A stretch of 64,000 bases of DNA from Amphirosellinia nigrospora. Taxonomy: Eukaryota > Ascomycota > Sordariomycetes > Xylariales > Xylariaceae. The stretch covers positions 7,760,193 to 7,824,192 of the forward strand of contig SCHM01000001.1 in assembly GCA_004123355.1 (NCBI GenBank), in the 5' to 3' direction. Within the stretch, counting starts at the first letter, position 1; each line of letters starts with the position of its first letter. The notes under the pieces are model-generated. The model ran no database searches. It worked only from the letters and a program-made list of their open reading frames with translations, and had not been told where the DNA came from. A program made the translations under genes and the position numbers. Shown piece by piece: positions 13,663-24,918 of the stretch.

Positions 13663-13974
13663 TATATCACTCGAAGGTAGGCTCCCATTCTAGACTTCGT
13701 AGAATATGTCCATCAATTCAGACCTTATTCCCTTAAGGGAGTATCTATTTTCGAGTATCATCTGGGTTAGTAAAATAGAACAATGAGAAAGCTGTAGACA
13801 TATATAGAGCTTGAAGCAGCCCGTCAATGGACTTCTTCAGCAGTTGAGGTTCGCCTTCATAAAATCGATCAAGGTGTTTTAGTAAAGTGAGTTATCTTAT
13901 GCCTTAATTAGCTACTGCGTCTTGTAACAGTACCTAGGTTCATCGATAAGCAAATTTACTACTCTGTAATGATC

Positions 13975-14421
13975 TCATAGGAACAGCCTCGCGACGCGAC
14001 AGCTTAGTACAACTAATGCTGTCAAAGTGGCTATGGCATGTCGGAATGACGTTGATTCTGGGTTCGGCGCTTTCGGAGCCGGATCGGCATTCCCAAACTG
14101 TGGGGACGTTGCGGTAATGATGAGCTCTACCTCGGTAGTCTTACTCCACACCAGGCCGATCAAGGGGGCGCGGCTTGGCGCAGCGCCTTCGTACCCGCGG
14201 CCGCGTAAGATAAAGCGAACGACGGGTTGTATCGTGGCAGCGTCGCTTCGAAGTCCTGGTTTCTAATTGGCACAGTCGATACGAGAAGGCTATGCTGTTA
14301 CCCGAACTTCTGCGCATTCCTCGAATCAGGCGATATCGTAGGAATGGCGGACGCACTACGCTTACTCATCGGCACACGGAAGAGTGGGAATGCTTCAAGG
14401 CATAATGGGCGTGCGAAATAA
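13975..14421 (-). pseudogene. Possible 3' remnant of an unrecognised gene
   Basis: A GC-richer island of about 450 bp in AT-rich surroundings. On the minus strand it reads as protein-like segments: LPRYNPSFALSYAAAGTK, then IGLVWSKTTEVELIITATSP, and a hydrophobic tail ATLTALVVLSCRVARLFL before the stop at 13975. A join between the two main segments would need one more C in the C5 run near 14166-14170. An in-frame stop lies further upstream near 14296. No start codon or family found. The hydrophobic C-terminus could be a GPI or membrane tail. Lies 170 bp upstream of the P450 gene on the other strand. Confidence 0.3.
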
Positions 14422-14593
14422 AATATAAAGCCGGAGTTCCAGTGTATAGTTATGGTAAACTGAAAGAGTAGCGAATATTTGCTATAGCGAGCACATCAAT
14501 CAGCTAATAATACCGGTGCCTAACCCTTCGAACTCATCTATCTCATTTTCAACAGTGACTATATCCTAGTTCGTCCCTGGTCGTGGTTCGAAA

Positions 14594-17500
14594 ATGGAAT
14601 GCCCTTACAAGCCCGGTGCCTCGGGTGCAACGCAGCAACATAGCTTCAATGAAAATGAAGTTGTACCTATTCCACAACCTCCTACCCATTGGTTCACGCG
14701 GAACCTACCGGAGATGAACCCCTCCTTCCCACTCTCGTCCATATGGCGCCTCGCTGCAGTCTTCGGCGATATCTATAAGCTGGACCTTATTTCGAGACAA
14801 AATGTAGTTGTCTCCTCCTACGAGCTCATCAATGAAATTATGGATGAGTCACGCTTTAAGAAGAGTCCAACCGGGGGACTCAAAGAGCTTAGAGCTCTCT
14901 TAGGCGATGGCCTATTCTCTGCTTATGACTATGAAGAGGTGAGATTGCTTACACTATCGACTTAAGTAGTTCACTAATGCATTCGTAGAATTGGGGCAAA
15001 GCTCACCGTATCTTGATGCCTGTCTTCGGTCCTCTGGCAATCAAGAAAATGTTCCCTGAGATGCAGGACTTGGTATCCCAGCTGGTGCTTAAACTGGATA
15101 GAATGGGACCGGACAACGAGATTGTACCCTCTGATGACTTCACAATAAGTGTTTCTTATATCATGCGAAATACGAGTTGATGCTAATATCCTTTCACAGA
15201 TTGGCATTCGACATGATCGGGCTTTGTGGCTACGGGTACCGCTTCAATAGCTTCTATCGAGACGAGATTCATCCGTTTGCTCAGCAAATGTCCGCTGCGC
15301 TTATCGAGGCGGGAAAGCGAGCGAATCGCCCATCAGTTGAAAACTACCTGCGCGTCAACTCAGCTGAAGAGTTACAGAAAAACATTCATTTAATGTGGGA
15401 TCTCTGTGACGAGCTCGTTGCGGAGCGCAAACGGAACCCGCAGCCCAATGCAAGAGATCTATTAAATACCATGTTGAATGCCAGTGATCCCCAAACAGGG
15501 GAGAAACTCTCAGACGAGAATATCCGCTTTAACATGGTTACCTTTCTGGTAGGCTATTAACCTCTTTCTGCATTTTACGATACTTATCGTTTCGCATAGG
15601 TAGCTGGACACGAGACGACTTCTGGCACTCTCTCATTTTATTTTACCAACTACTCAAGAACCCAGAAACATATCATAAAGCTCAGCAAGAGGTTGACCAA
15701 GTAGTCGGTGATGGCGTATTGAAGCCGGAGCATCTTCCCCAGCTCAAGTATATCGAAGCCTGCATCCGGGAAACAATGAGAGTTCAGGGCCCAATAGGGA
15801 TACTTAACGTCAAGCCTATCGAAGACACAGTCATTGGGGGAAATATCGAGTCACTAAGGACGATGTCATAGCATGCAATCTTCGAGGACTACACCATGAC
15901 CGGAGAATATGGGGTGAAGACGCCGACCTTTTCCGCCCAGAGAGGCTCTTGGATGGACGCTGGGAGAAACTGCCACCCAATGCCTGGAAACCGTTCGGAA
16001 ACGGGACCAGAGCTTGCATTGGTCGATTCTTTGCGGAGCAAGAAATGCTTATGGCGACCGCGATGCTCTTGCAGAATTTTCAAATTTCCATGGTAGATCC
16101 GAGCTATGACTTGCGTTAGTGGGACCGACTATTCCATTTTGCTGTTGTTCTAACATAATCTGTAGGTATGAAGAGCACATTGACCGTTAAGCCTGATGGC
16201 TTTAAGATCAAGGCTGCTAGGAGATTGGGGAGAGGCCCAATGGTGGGAATGCCTGGTGATTCCCAGGCAACCACCAACAAATCTTCTCATGGCAACGATG
16301 ATGCCGGCGATAAATCGACTGAGGATAAAAGAACTGGCAAACAATTGCTGATCCTCTACGGCTCTAACGCAGGCACATGTAAGTATCTTGCTGAGGATTT
16401 AGAAACAGTGGCAAGAGACCGGGGCTTCAACCCCACGGTTAAGACCATGGATGAAGCGACAGAACAACTCTCGAAAGATATCCCGGTGGTTATCATCACC
16501 CCTTCGTACGAGGGTAAGCCTGCGGACAACGCCAGGAAGTTTGTATCGTGGCTTGAAGCTGGTAAGCCCGATAATCTCAAGGATGTGCAGTACGCTGTAT
16601 TCGGTGCAGGCAACAGCGAGTGGGTGAACACATTCCACCGTATCCCGAAGTTAGTTGATGAAGTGATGCCTAAGCTTGGGGCCAAAAGACTTATTGCGCC
16701 AAATTTTGTGGACGTTAAAGAAGACCTGATTGGACCCTGGGAGGATTGGCGGGATGAGCTCCTTGGGTCTGTTAGTGGCGAATCGCAATCCGTTGTTGCT
16801 ACTACCCCGACATGGAAGTGACGGTTGAAAAGTCGGATATAGCCGACTTACTAGCTGAAGAGTCGATTTTCACGGGAGTTGTGAGGGAGAACAAGGAAGT
16901 TGCTGGAACTGAAGCAGGGTCTGCCAAACGACACATGGAAGTTGAACTGCCTGAGGGTGTTACATATGAGCCTGGAGGTACGTATAAGAAGAAATTCCGT
17001 TGGGACAATCTAACATGTTTTTGCCAGACTACTTGGTGGTTGTGCCAACAAACCCCCTAAACCTCATTCGTCGCGCAGCTACACGGTTTGGCCTGAACGT
17101 TATGGACATCGTAACTATCAAGGGCACAAGCAAAACATTCCTGGTGCGTGGCCTATATAATAATGTTTTATAAGCTGAACTGACACAAATCGCAGATTGG
17201 CCGAGGACCGAGTACCGTTATTGAGATACTCGGCGGGCGAGTCGAGCTGGAACATTGGCCTCCAAGCGCCAGATTGAAGCAATTGCGAAGACAGCAGACG
17301 AAAACGAGCAGCACAAGCTTCAGGCCCTGATTTTATCCGAAGACGCTTTCAAAAGCGAGGTCGTTAGCAAACGTCTGTCAGTGCTCGATATCCTCGAGGA
17401 CCACCCCAGCGCCAAGCTATCCTTTGCTGCTTATTTGGACATGCTCAGGCCTCTGGCGCCACGGCGATATTCCATCTCGTCATCTCCACTCGCGACGCTG

Positions 17501-18165
17501 CCAGAGAAGCCCGTGCGTGCGTCGCTAACGTACGACGTGCACTCAGCGCCGGCGCTTAGTGGAAACGGCCGTCTATTCGAGGGCGTAGCATCGACATATC
17601 TAGCAAGCCGTACAATCGGGTCGCGAATCCCATGTTCCGTGCGCCACTCTAATACGGGGTTTCATCTGCCCAAGAATGCCGGGACACCTATCATTATGAT
17701 TGCGGCGGGCACAGGCCTTGCACCGATGCGTGGGTTCATCCAGCAGCGCGCACATATCGCAGAAAACAACCGGGGCAGCCTTGGAATAGCGCTTCTCTAC
17801 TTTGGATGTCGTGATTTCGAGCACGATTTCTTGTACGCGGATGAATTGCGTGCGTGGGAGAGCCTGGGTGCTGTGCAGGTCCGGCCTGCATTCTCGCGTC
17901 GTGGGCCGACGGTTCAAGGAGAGGCAGAGCATAAGTACAAGTATACACATGAACGGATGTGGGAAGAAAGGGAAGAGATTCGAGACCTGTTTAGAAAAGG
18001 GGCTCACATCTTCGTTTGCGGTTCGGCGAGTAAGCTGGCTAAGAGCACAAATGAGGTCATAAAGCGCATCTGGAGGAGGCTTTCCCTGATAAGAGCGAGC
18101 AGGATGCGCAGGACTGGTTGGATAGTATTCGTGAGGTGAGGTATGTGAGTGATGTGTTTGACTGA
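14594..18165 (+). CDS. CYP505: CYP505-family self-sufficient P450 (P450-reductase fusion)
   Basis: Fusion of a fatty-acid-hydroxylase P450 to an NADPH-P450 reductase (FMN, FAD and NADP domains), as in P450foxy; expected to hydroxylate fatty acids near the omega end. Exons about 14594-14938, 14989-15143, 15200-15548, 15600-16114, 16166-16977, 17028-17143, 17196-18165. P450 motifs: AGHETTSGT (oxygen-binding I-helix), CIRETMR (ExxR), PFGNGTRACIG (haem Cys). Reductase: LILYGSNAGT (FMN), PRRYSISSSP (FAD), IAAGTGLAPMRGF and VCGSASKLAKS (NADP); the C-terminus should be VRYVSDVFD. The frame needs five single-base additions, near 15636, 15836-15840 (G5), 16805-16808 (C4), 17249 and 18072. With them the protein is 1088 aa, a normal family length. 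Intron 2 lacks a GT donor where expected (ATAAGT near 15145). Five breaks may be assembly error, but decay is not excluded. Confidence 0.88.
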
Positions 18166-18437
18166 AAGAAGAAGAGTTGACAAGATTGTTGCCTACCTCA
18201 CCTCACTCTTTCACTTTCCTTGGGTAGGTATCTTTTAGAACTGTTTAGGGGAGGTACAAGTCACAGTGTGTAAGGTAGTTTCGTCCCTAACGTTTTCCAT
18301 TAACTTCTATAATATCAATCAGAATCACCACATGGCAACTGCAACAACACCCTTTGGGTGAACACTTTCGCAGAGGTACGTTGACTACGCAAGCCGCTGT
18401 CAATTGCTGAGTCTGCAATGTGAAGCACCAATAGAAT
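18166..18437. other. Spacer between CYP505 gene and tRNA
   Basis: Short pyrimidine-rich and AT-rich spacer with presumed CYP505 3' UTR. Nothing else seen. Confidence 0.4.
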
Positions 18438-18535
18438 GGTGAGATGGCCGAGTGGTTATGGCGCTGCGTTCAGGTAAAACTGCACATAATTTCGCAGTGG
18501 AGCAATCCGCGTGGGTTCGAGTCCCACTCTCATCA
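18438..18535 (+). tRNA. tRNA-Leu(CAG) with a 17-nt intron
   Basis: Acceptor stem GGTGAGA pairs with TCTCATC (one G-T pair), discriminator A at 18535. A-box-like TGGCCGAGTGG follows. The anticodon stem CTGCG/CGCAG carries loop TTCAGGT with anticodon CAG at 18471-18473. An intron of 17 nt (18475-18491) sits one base 3' of the anticodon, the standard eukaryotic position. The long variable arm (GGA-GCAA-TCC) marks a class II tRNA, as for leucine. T-arm GTGGG-TTCGAGT-CCCAC contains the B box. The reading is complete and appears functional. Confidence 0.93.
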
Positions 18536-18903
18536 TCAGTGTGAGATATAATTATCTATTTTTATTTTGGCTTGTTCGCTTTCTCAAGTAGAACAACACT
18601 CTAGAAAATATTCGCTGTTGTGAAGATATTGTATTTGACGTGCAACTACCGTGTGGAGTTCTTATACGCACTGTCTTTCGAAGTACAGTGTTAGTTAGCA
18701 TCTCCCAAATCATACCTCCAAAAGTTATAAACATTCGACTCACTCACCGTAGCACCTCGGTGCCACAACTAAATATGTCTAACCTTACTCGATAAGATCC
18801 CGATGCAGACCCTGCCGACTGTGCATCCGGTGTACATCCAATGTACCGTCTGCGTACAGAAGCACATCAACTAATGCCTATTTATACACTTCCATAATTC
18901 GTC

Positions 18904-20418
18904 ATGGGGACCAAGCGATCTCACAGCCCAGAATTGGTACCGAACCCCTTCATTAAGAAGAGAAATCTACAATGGAGCCTTGACATCACCGGCTTACCCC
19001 ACGATGCCGCCAGCTCAGGCAGCTCTGATGACGACGAGAAACCATTGCAACAAGATGAGCAGCTACCAACAACCTCCACAATCGAAGCTGGGAAAGCCAG
19101 CATAGGGGATCATCTCAACTACTTTAGCGCGCTTCTGTCTAAGACCGCCCTGTCGCCATTCCCTTCGGACACTCCTCATCTCTCCGTGAAGGGTTATCGG
19201 GACCTATATGAGGTTAATTCCGAAAGTTGTCAGGGAGCCCACTTCATTATCCATCAGCATGACCATCCGATCGGGGACGCATTATGATCTACGGCTACAG
19301 ATCAATGAGACGAGTAGCGCCTCATGGGCCATCATGTACGGACTCCCAGGGGACCCCAACAGTTTTCGGCTGAATCGGAACGCGACCGAGACACGAATAC
19401 ACTGCTTATGGGCAAGTGATTCCTTCCTACTCGAGGGCCATAGCCTACTGCTTATACTATTGATGGGTATACTGACGAAAAATAGAATCATCTTATCGAA
19501 ACAGCCTCCCACGCCACAGGCTCGCTTCTCATCTGGGATACAGGAACTTATACTATCCTACCGATAGAGCGCAAGAGCTCACGAGATGACTCGCAGTCCT
19601 CGACAGATGAAGATGAAAGCTCGCCACGGCTAACAGAGCAACAAAAGCTACATCAAGCGTTTTCAGCACGGAAGATCCGATTACAACTTCATGGGGCGCG
19701 TCTCCCGTCACCGTATGTGTTAAACCTCCGTCTGACGCGCGAAGAAGATGCCGCAGGGCGGGCACGGAGCACGCGCGTCCCCAAAACACGACGAAGACGA
19801 GGTGTGCCGACTGCAACTTCAGGCAGAGTGACCAGATCCGGCGGTAGAGGGAAGAAAGCCGTCGAGCCCACCACAAGCTCCGACTCGGAACCAGAGTATA
19901 CTTCACGAGGACGTACCGGAAAGCAATACCACAAAACCGGCATCGGTAGTGACGACGAAGATGATGCTGATATTGTACATGCCCCTGCGGAACAAGTTAA
20001 AGACGGCGAGAAGAACATTTCGGCCACGGAGCGCGAACTGCACGAGCTTGAAGACGAGGAGGTTCGGAAGACCAACGCGTACCCTGGCGCGACAAATTCT
20101 ATCGGTAGCGTTCACCAGCGGCGCTGGTATTTATCCCTAGATCGCGAAGCGAGTGGGTTTGTGAAGCGACGAAGACAGGGTAGAATTGTTTGGGAAAGTA
20201 CGGGCGCTCATTCAGAGGGCGAGGCAGAAAGAAGCAAAACCGAGAAGGAATCAGATCAAGATAAAGCTACTATACCCCGTTTAGCCTATCCGTTTTATGT
20301 TCGCGGCGTCGAGCACGAGCGGAGTGTGGTTACCGGTCGGCTCGGAAGCGAAGTACTTAGGGATGAGGGAGTGGTTGGATATGTTGGGCGGAAGGGTTGG
20401 CAGGCGGTTTTAAAATGA
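18904..20418 (+). CDS. LigD-type DNA 3'-phosphoesterase domain protein
   Basis: Carries the 3'-phosphoesterase (PE) domain found at the N-terminus of bacterial DNA ligase D, where it trims 3' ends during end joining; stand-alone fungal versions are known. Exons 18904-19411 and 19486-20418. The catalytic block reads HQHDHPIG then THYDLRLQ, followed by SWAIMYGLPGDP, HLIETASH and SLLIWDTGTY. A long basic and acidic low-complexity region follows (RKSSRDDSQ, TRRRRGVP), and the end is GYVGRKGWQAVLK. The intron donor is GC, not GT (GCAAGT at 19412), with acceptor AATAG. The frame slips at GGGG 19273-19276, in the middle of the active-site block; removing one G gives HPIGTHYDLRLQ and 479 aa. Adding two bases is the alternative. 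Nuclear DNA repair role inferred only from the domain. Confidence 0.82.
19412..19485 (+). other. GC-AG intron
   Basis: 74-nt intron in the phosphoesterase gene with donor GCAAGT and acceptor AATAG. Its removal restores the frame from CLW to NHLIETASH. GC donors are a known minor class in fungi. Confidence 0.7.
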
Positions 20419-20748
20419 AAGACTCAAGCATCTGCTCCATCACGTGTTACTATCAATACTTAGTTCACGGCTCTTATAAATTGACAGTCCCTTTGGAGCC
20501 CGAGGTACACCGTCATGCCGTAGTAGAACTACGTGAGAAATACACCCCTAACTGTTGTGGGATTTTTGATATGAATAGAATATTAACTATCACAGCTCTC
20601 TATCACATCAGTAAATTCTAAATTCTGAGAAGAATCAACTGTCCCTTGTCCATGTTGGTATGTAACTACAGCTCAAATAGCTGATCGAGATAGACAAAAA
20701 GTGGTCGCTTGCACACACATCGTAGGACTCCTTGGCTCAACTAGTCTT

Positions 20749-21938
20749 TCAACCCTCCTTCATAATGGGGAATCGGCAGCTGCTAGCAGGACAAAAGATG
20801 CACTTTGCCTTTAGCTCAGCCCAATCTGCGTCGGACTCTTCATCTGGAGCGTGCAGGGGATCTCGTACCGGGCTGTCTGCGTCACGCCAATCGTCTGGAA
20901 ACTTATTTTCCAGTTCCCTCTCCGCGTTTCGCTCCCCCGCGTTTCTCTTCCCCGCGTTTCGCTTCCCTGCCGAGGAGTTCCCCGCCTTCGCCTGTCTTCC
21001 AGCACGGATCGGCCTGGCGCCCATGTTGCCAACTCTCGCAGATGTCCCTCGAACATTAGCCCTGAGCCGGTTCGTGTCGATACGGATGTTGTTCTCAGAG
21101 ATCCATATGAGGAGCCTATGGCTGGGGTTTTTTATGTATGGTAGCATTCCCATGTTCTTCAAGTCACCGCTCTGTTTGGCGCCTTCGACGTGCGCTACTT
21201 CCATGTCTCGAGATATAGGGTTGATGTACGTGCCGTGGGTCTGACCTCTGAAGTAAGCGTCTAGTTCTGCGCTCCAGTCCGCAATAGATACCATCACAGC
21301 GTAATTCAGGCCACGGAACGTTGGGCCATGACGGCTCGATTCGATGCCTACGGCGTTGATGTGGTTTCTGTGGCATCTAGCACAGTCACATACAAATGCC
21401 GACAGGAATACGTGCGTCATCTCGTGGGCCAAGGTCGTCACGAGTTCGGGGAGGCCTTTGTGCTGTTCATGGGACCTGTCTAAGGAGATATTGAATTGAG
21501 GTGGCCCGTTGTTGTTGACTACGGGTTCACAGTACCCCAAAAATTCATCCCGGGCGGGAAGTTTGTCAACACCAAATTGTGAATTGCCGGCTGCAAGCTA
21601 AGAGTGAGAGATCCAAAGAAGAAGAAATCGTCCAAATATCCCATCAGGGTCTTTAAGGTGCTGTACAAATCCAAGTCTGTTTTATCGAGGTCCTTGAGTG
21701 GTATTTTCGCCTGGCGCTCGAAAAGCTTTATGAAGTCCCTTTTAGCATGTCTTTGGTGCGATGTGAGTTCCCTATTTCTGATTTCATAGAAACTTGCTAC
21801 AGTGCAGTTCAAAAGTTCTCGTGCTCTATATGCAAGCGGTTCCAAAGATGGGCGGACTTCGTCCTCTGTCCTGTATGCAAATGGCTTCGGATGTTTCACA
21901 TCATTTGCACCATCAGCGTTCCTATTTCTGTTAAGCAT
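20749..21938 (-). CDS. SprT-like zinc metalloprotease, copy A
   Basis: Start at 21938 (MLNRNRNADG). HEMTH zinc motif near residue 171, followed by CDCARCHRNH and a conserved HGPTF whose His is probably the third ligand. This arrangement matches the SprT-like (Spartan-type) domain, whose best-known members cleave DNA-protein crosslinks. The C-terminal third is low-complexity, with repeated GKRNAG/GERNA units. The frame slips once at an A5 run (plus strand, 21539-21543), between GMNF and LGYCEP; one added base gives 396 aa. It is paralogous to the gene at 23140: both have the block TVASFY, then an FFF cluster, then HEMxH and a C-x-C-x2-C. No nuclear signal or PIP box recognised, so the cell role is open. 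Confidence 0.72.
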
Positions 21939-23139
21939 CCTTAGAATATTTCGGGTGTCTTGGACTTAAAGGTAGGTTTGATGCGTGCGTGCCTGTGATG
22001 AATGTCATATGCGGTGATAATGTGGTACTGCAACGATGCACTTAATGACTGCAAAGGACCTACTATATATATTGAATTAGGCGCACGTTGAATATGACGG
22101 AGTCACATCAGTAACCAACTAGAACTATGAAGATGGATCTTATTCAGTCTAAATTGTGGAAGCAAGGTCTTTGAAACCCAACCTCAGTCCCTAGTAGTGT
22201 TCAGTCGAAGGCTATGGACAAAAACTAACTTGCAACTTGTTCATGATACAGCCTCAATGCTCAGGTTGCCCCCAACAACCGACCGTTAGCTCTTAACAAC
22301 AACACTGATATATACATAGCACCCTTTTAATGTGCTATCAATTATCTCTTACTGAGTCGCAAGTTAGTTACTCTAACTGTGTTACAGGCGGTCAAAGTTT
22401 AGAGACGGCACCTAATAGACGGATGGGGGGGGGGGGGGGGGGGGGGGGGTTATTTGTACTTTTATAGACTTCGATTCTCTTTCCTCGGCAGTCTTTATCA
22501 GCTCTCTCTCTCTAGCATTATAACGCGCTTTTTACGTATAGAAGACAAATATATTGTTTTATTAGTAAATGCAAGAAGACAAGAGGCATTAGGAGCTCCC
22601 ATGCTTACCTAGGTAATTGGCTGTTTAGGAGGGTATATGCGTAATCCGCGTTATTACTTATTTCGCACGCCCTACCTACCTAGAGAGCCTGAAGGTGTCG
22701 ACTAATTGGGAGCAAACTTGAGCGAGAGCAACCAAAAGAGACACTGAATCCCATTTTCAATTCACGTTTGTGGCAGACCCTCATGACCCATCCCTAGCTG
22801 CTTTGGCACAGAGCGACAACGACAACTTTCATAATATCAAGCCCTCTCTGTTTCGAAGCGAAAGATTTCCTACCGCCTTCAAAGTTGAAATCAGCACCCA
22901 GAATACGTAACTGCGAATAGTGTGGAATCGGGACCCCTTCTAGTTGTTTCACTTGACATTGTCACTGAAGTGTTGCGCTACACTCATAAACCCTTTAGCT
23001 TCTTTTATACTTCTCTCTCCTTCGACACACTTATAAACATTCATTTTCTGGTGTCCCACATAACGGCAAACCCTTCTTAACAAAGAGCGATAATGTCGAC
23101 GAATATGGAACTCGTCCGTTGCAGGACTCTTTCCTGGTG
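21939..23139. other. Shared promoter region of the SprT-like pair
   Basis: The two SprT-like genes diverge from this 1.2-kb stretch. It holds a 25-base poly-G run at 22425-22449, several TACCTAGGTA-type motifs (about 22606-22617 and 22670-22680) and AT-rich DNA. No gene supported. Confidence 0.6.
22425..22449 (+). repeat. Poly-G tract of 25
   Basis: An uninterrupted run of 25 G in the divergent promoter of the SprT-like pair. Could form a G-quadruplex. Its exact length is untrustworthy, because short G/C runs elsewhere in this window appear to be miscounted. Confidence 0.8.
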
Positions 23140-24527
23140 ATGGGTGCCCTTGTTACCCCAGCCAACTCCGACGAGGAGATATTAAAAGCATATAAAACCA
23201 CGTGCAGCGCCAGGACGAAGTACCCACCCATCGAACGAAGGGAAGATGCCGAAAATGGAATTAAGAACCCCAAGAAATCGGCTGGAGGGGTGGCCGAGAA
23301 GGTAATTGAGAGAATTGCCAACATGAAGATGACACAAAATTTCATCCGATGGATATTCCCTCTGCCAACACCTGAAGGAAAGCATCTGGAGTGGCCAGGG
23401 TACAGAATCGTCGGGACCAAGCTCGAAATTAAACTCGAGACAGAAGCGTACGACTCGCGCTGCCTTCTCGAGAATACCGTCGCTAGTTTCTATCCGACTC
23501 TAGGTGATCGCAACCTAACGCCGGCACAGATCGCAGCACGCGACAAGATCATCTCGCTAGTCACGGAGCGCAAAGAAACAAAGAGCCCGTTAGCACGCGC
23601 GAGATGGAAGTATTCATGAAGCTGTTTGACACCTTCTTCTTCTGCGGCGCCCTGGTCAACACGGGCCGCCCACGCACTATCCTCCAAATCTGGAATAGGG
23701 GGGATCTTTTTGTGAACTGGTTCGCGGACAGACTTTCCAAACCTGACGGCCCGTTGGGAACCACTTCCATCAGCTACCTCAAGGGCTACGGTCCTGTGTC
23801 ATGGATCGACATAGCCGGCCACACGTTTTTCAAGACCCCTGTGCCTCTGACGATATTGACAGAGACGCTGATACACGAAATGGTGCACGCGTACATGTTG
23901 GTGTTTATGTGCGTATGTCCAACATGTGAACGCGACTTCATCAATACGCGCGGCATTAGAGGACATGGGCCGACCTTCCTAATGTTGCTCGACTGCATCG
24001 ATCAGACTTTGAAAGTGTGGTTTGTTGGCCTCACTGGGCTTGTGTCGAAACGCTACGTCTTCTATTGCGCTGCTGGAGCTACATGCCCCGAGGCTGAAGG
24101 ACATAGCAAAGAGGGCTACCGAGGCGCATTTATTGACGAGATCTTCAATCTTCGGTCACGGGAGCAGCAGCTCGTAGAAAAAAGGGGCCTCCCTGCAACT
24201 TATTATCGGTTAATCGGGAACCGTGCCTCGGGAAAGGTGATTGAGATAGAGAACAAGCCGGAAACGCCGGGGCAGCACAGGACAGCCGTGAATGGGATGA
24301 GAACAATCCATAAGACGGAGGGAGATGAACAGATTTACATGACGCATCCTCAAGTTGGATGTACGTATGTCGAAGAGGCCATCCTTGATCGAGCCAGCGA
24401 TACTGTTCAGGCGTTGCTCGCAAAGACGACTACCGAGTCCCCCAAGAAATTGTTGACTAAAATCAACCTTCCTACGTCGCTCAACGCCTTCAAGATCAAA
24501 CCCCAGCAAAAAGCAAGATTGAACTAA
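23140..24527 (+). CDS. SprT-like zinc metalloprotease, copy B
   Basis: First in-frame ATG at 23140 (MGALVTPANSDEEIL). Zinc motif HEMVHAY near residue 246, then CVCPTCERDF and RGHGPTF, the same ligand layout as copy A. The N-terminal half has the shared TVASFY and LTPAQ segment. The C-terminal extension (YIEEAI-like, then LLTKINLPTSLNAFKI) is unique to this copy. The frame slips near 23582-23584 (AAAGAGCC, one G missing) between ERKET and PVSTREMEVF; corrected length 462 aa. It stands head-to-head with copy A, 1.2 kb away. Function beyond a metallopeptidase fold is not shown by the sequence. Confidence 0.7.
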
Positions 24528-24918
24528 AGGACACATTCTGAGCCGTTTACCCAATGGGTAGGGGTAGGGATATGGTTCGGTTTTGCATGATCACGGAGTT
24601 AAAAGCGCTCTTTCGCTACTTACGGATCTTTACTAACCGGATGGAAATTTGATTTTTTGGTCGTGTTGAGAGATATCACGGCAACACAGATGTTTCAATA
24701 TTTACACAAACTTTGTTGTGTGCGAGAAAGACAAGGCATGAAGTAGCCCTTATGTAGACACCTTCAAGAAACACACTTTCTTTTGCATTAGCGGCTCCGT
24801 ATCACCCACGGTAGATTTATTGTGCCAATAATCCATCCATTGCTTTCCTTTTTTGGAAAGGGTCGATGCTATCATTATTTTTCGTGCCATCGGCAGCTAG
24901 ACCACGATGCCTTGCTCT
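24528..24918. other. Convergent intergenic between SprT copy B and CHK1
   Basis: Presumed 3' UTRs of two convergent genes. AT-rich; nothing else seen. Confidence 0.45.
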
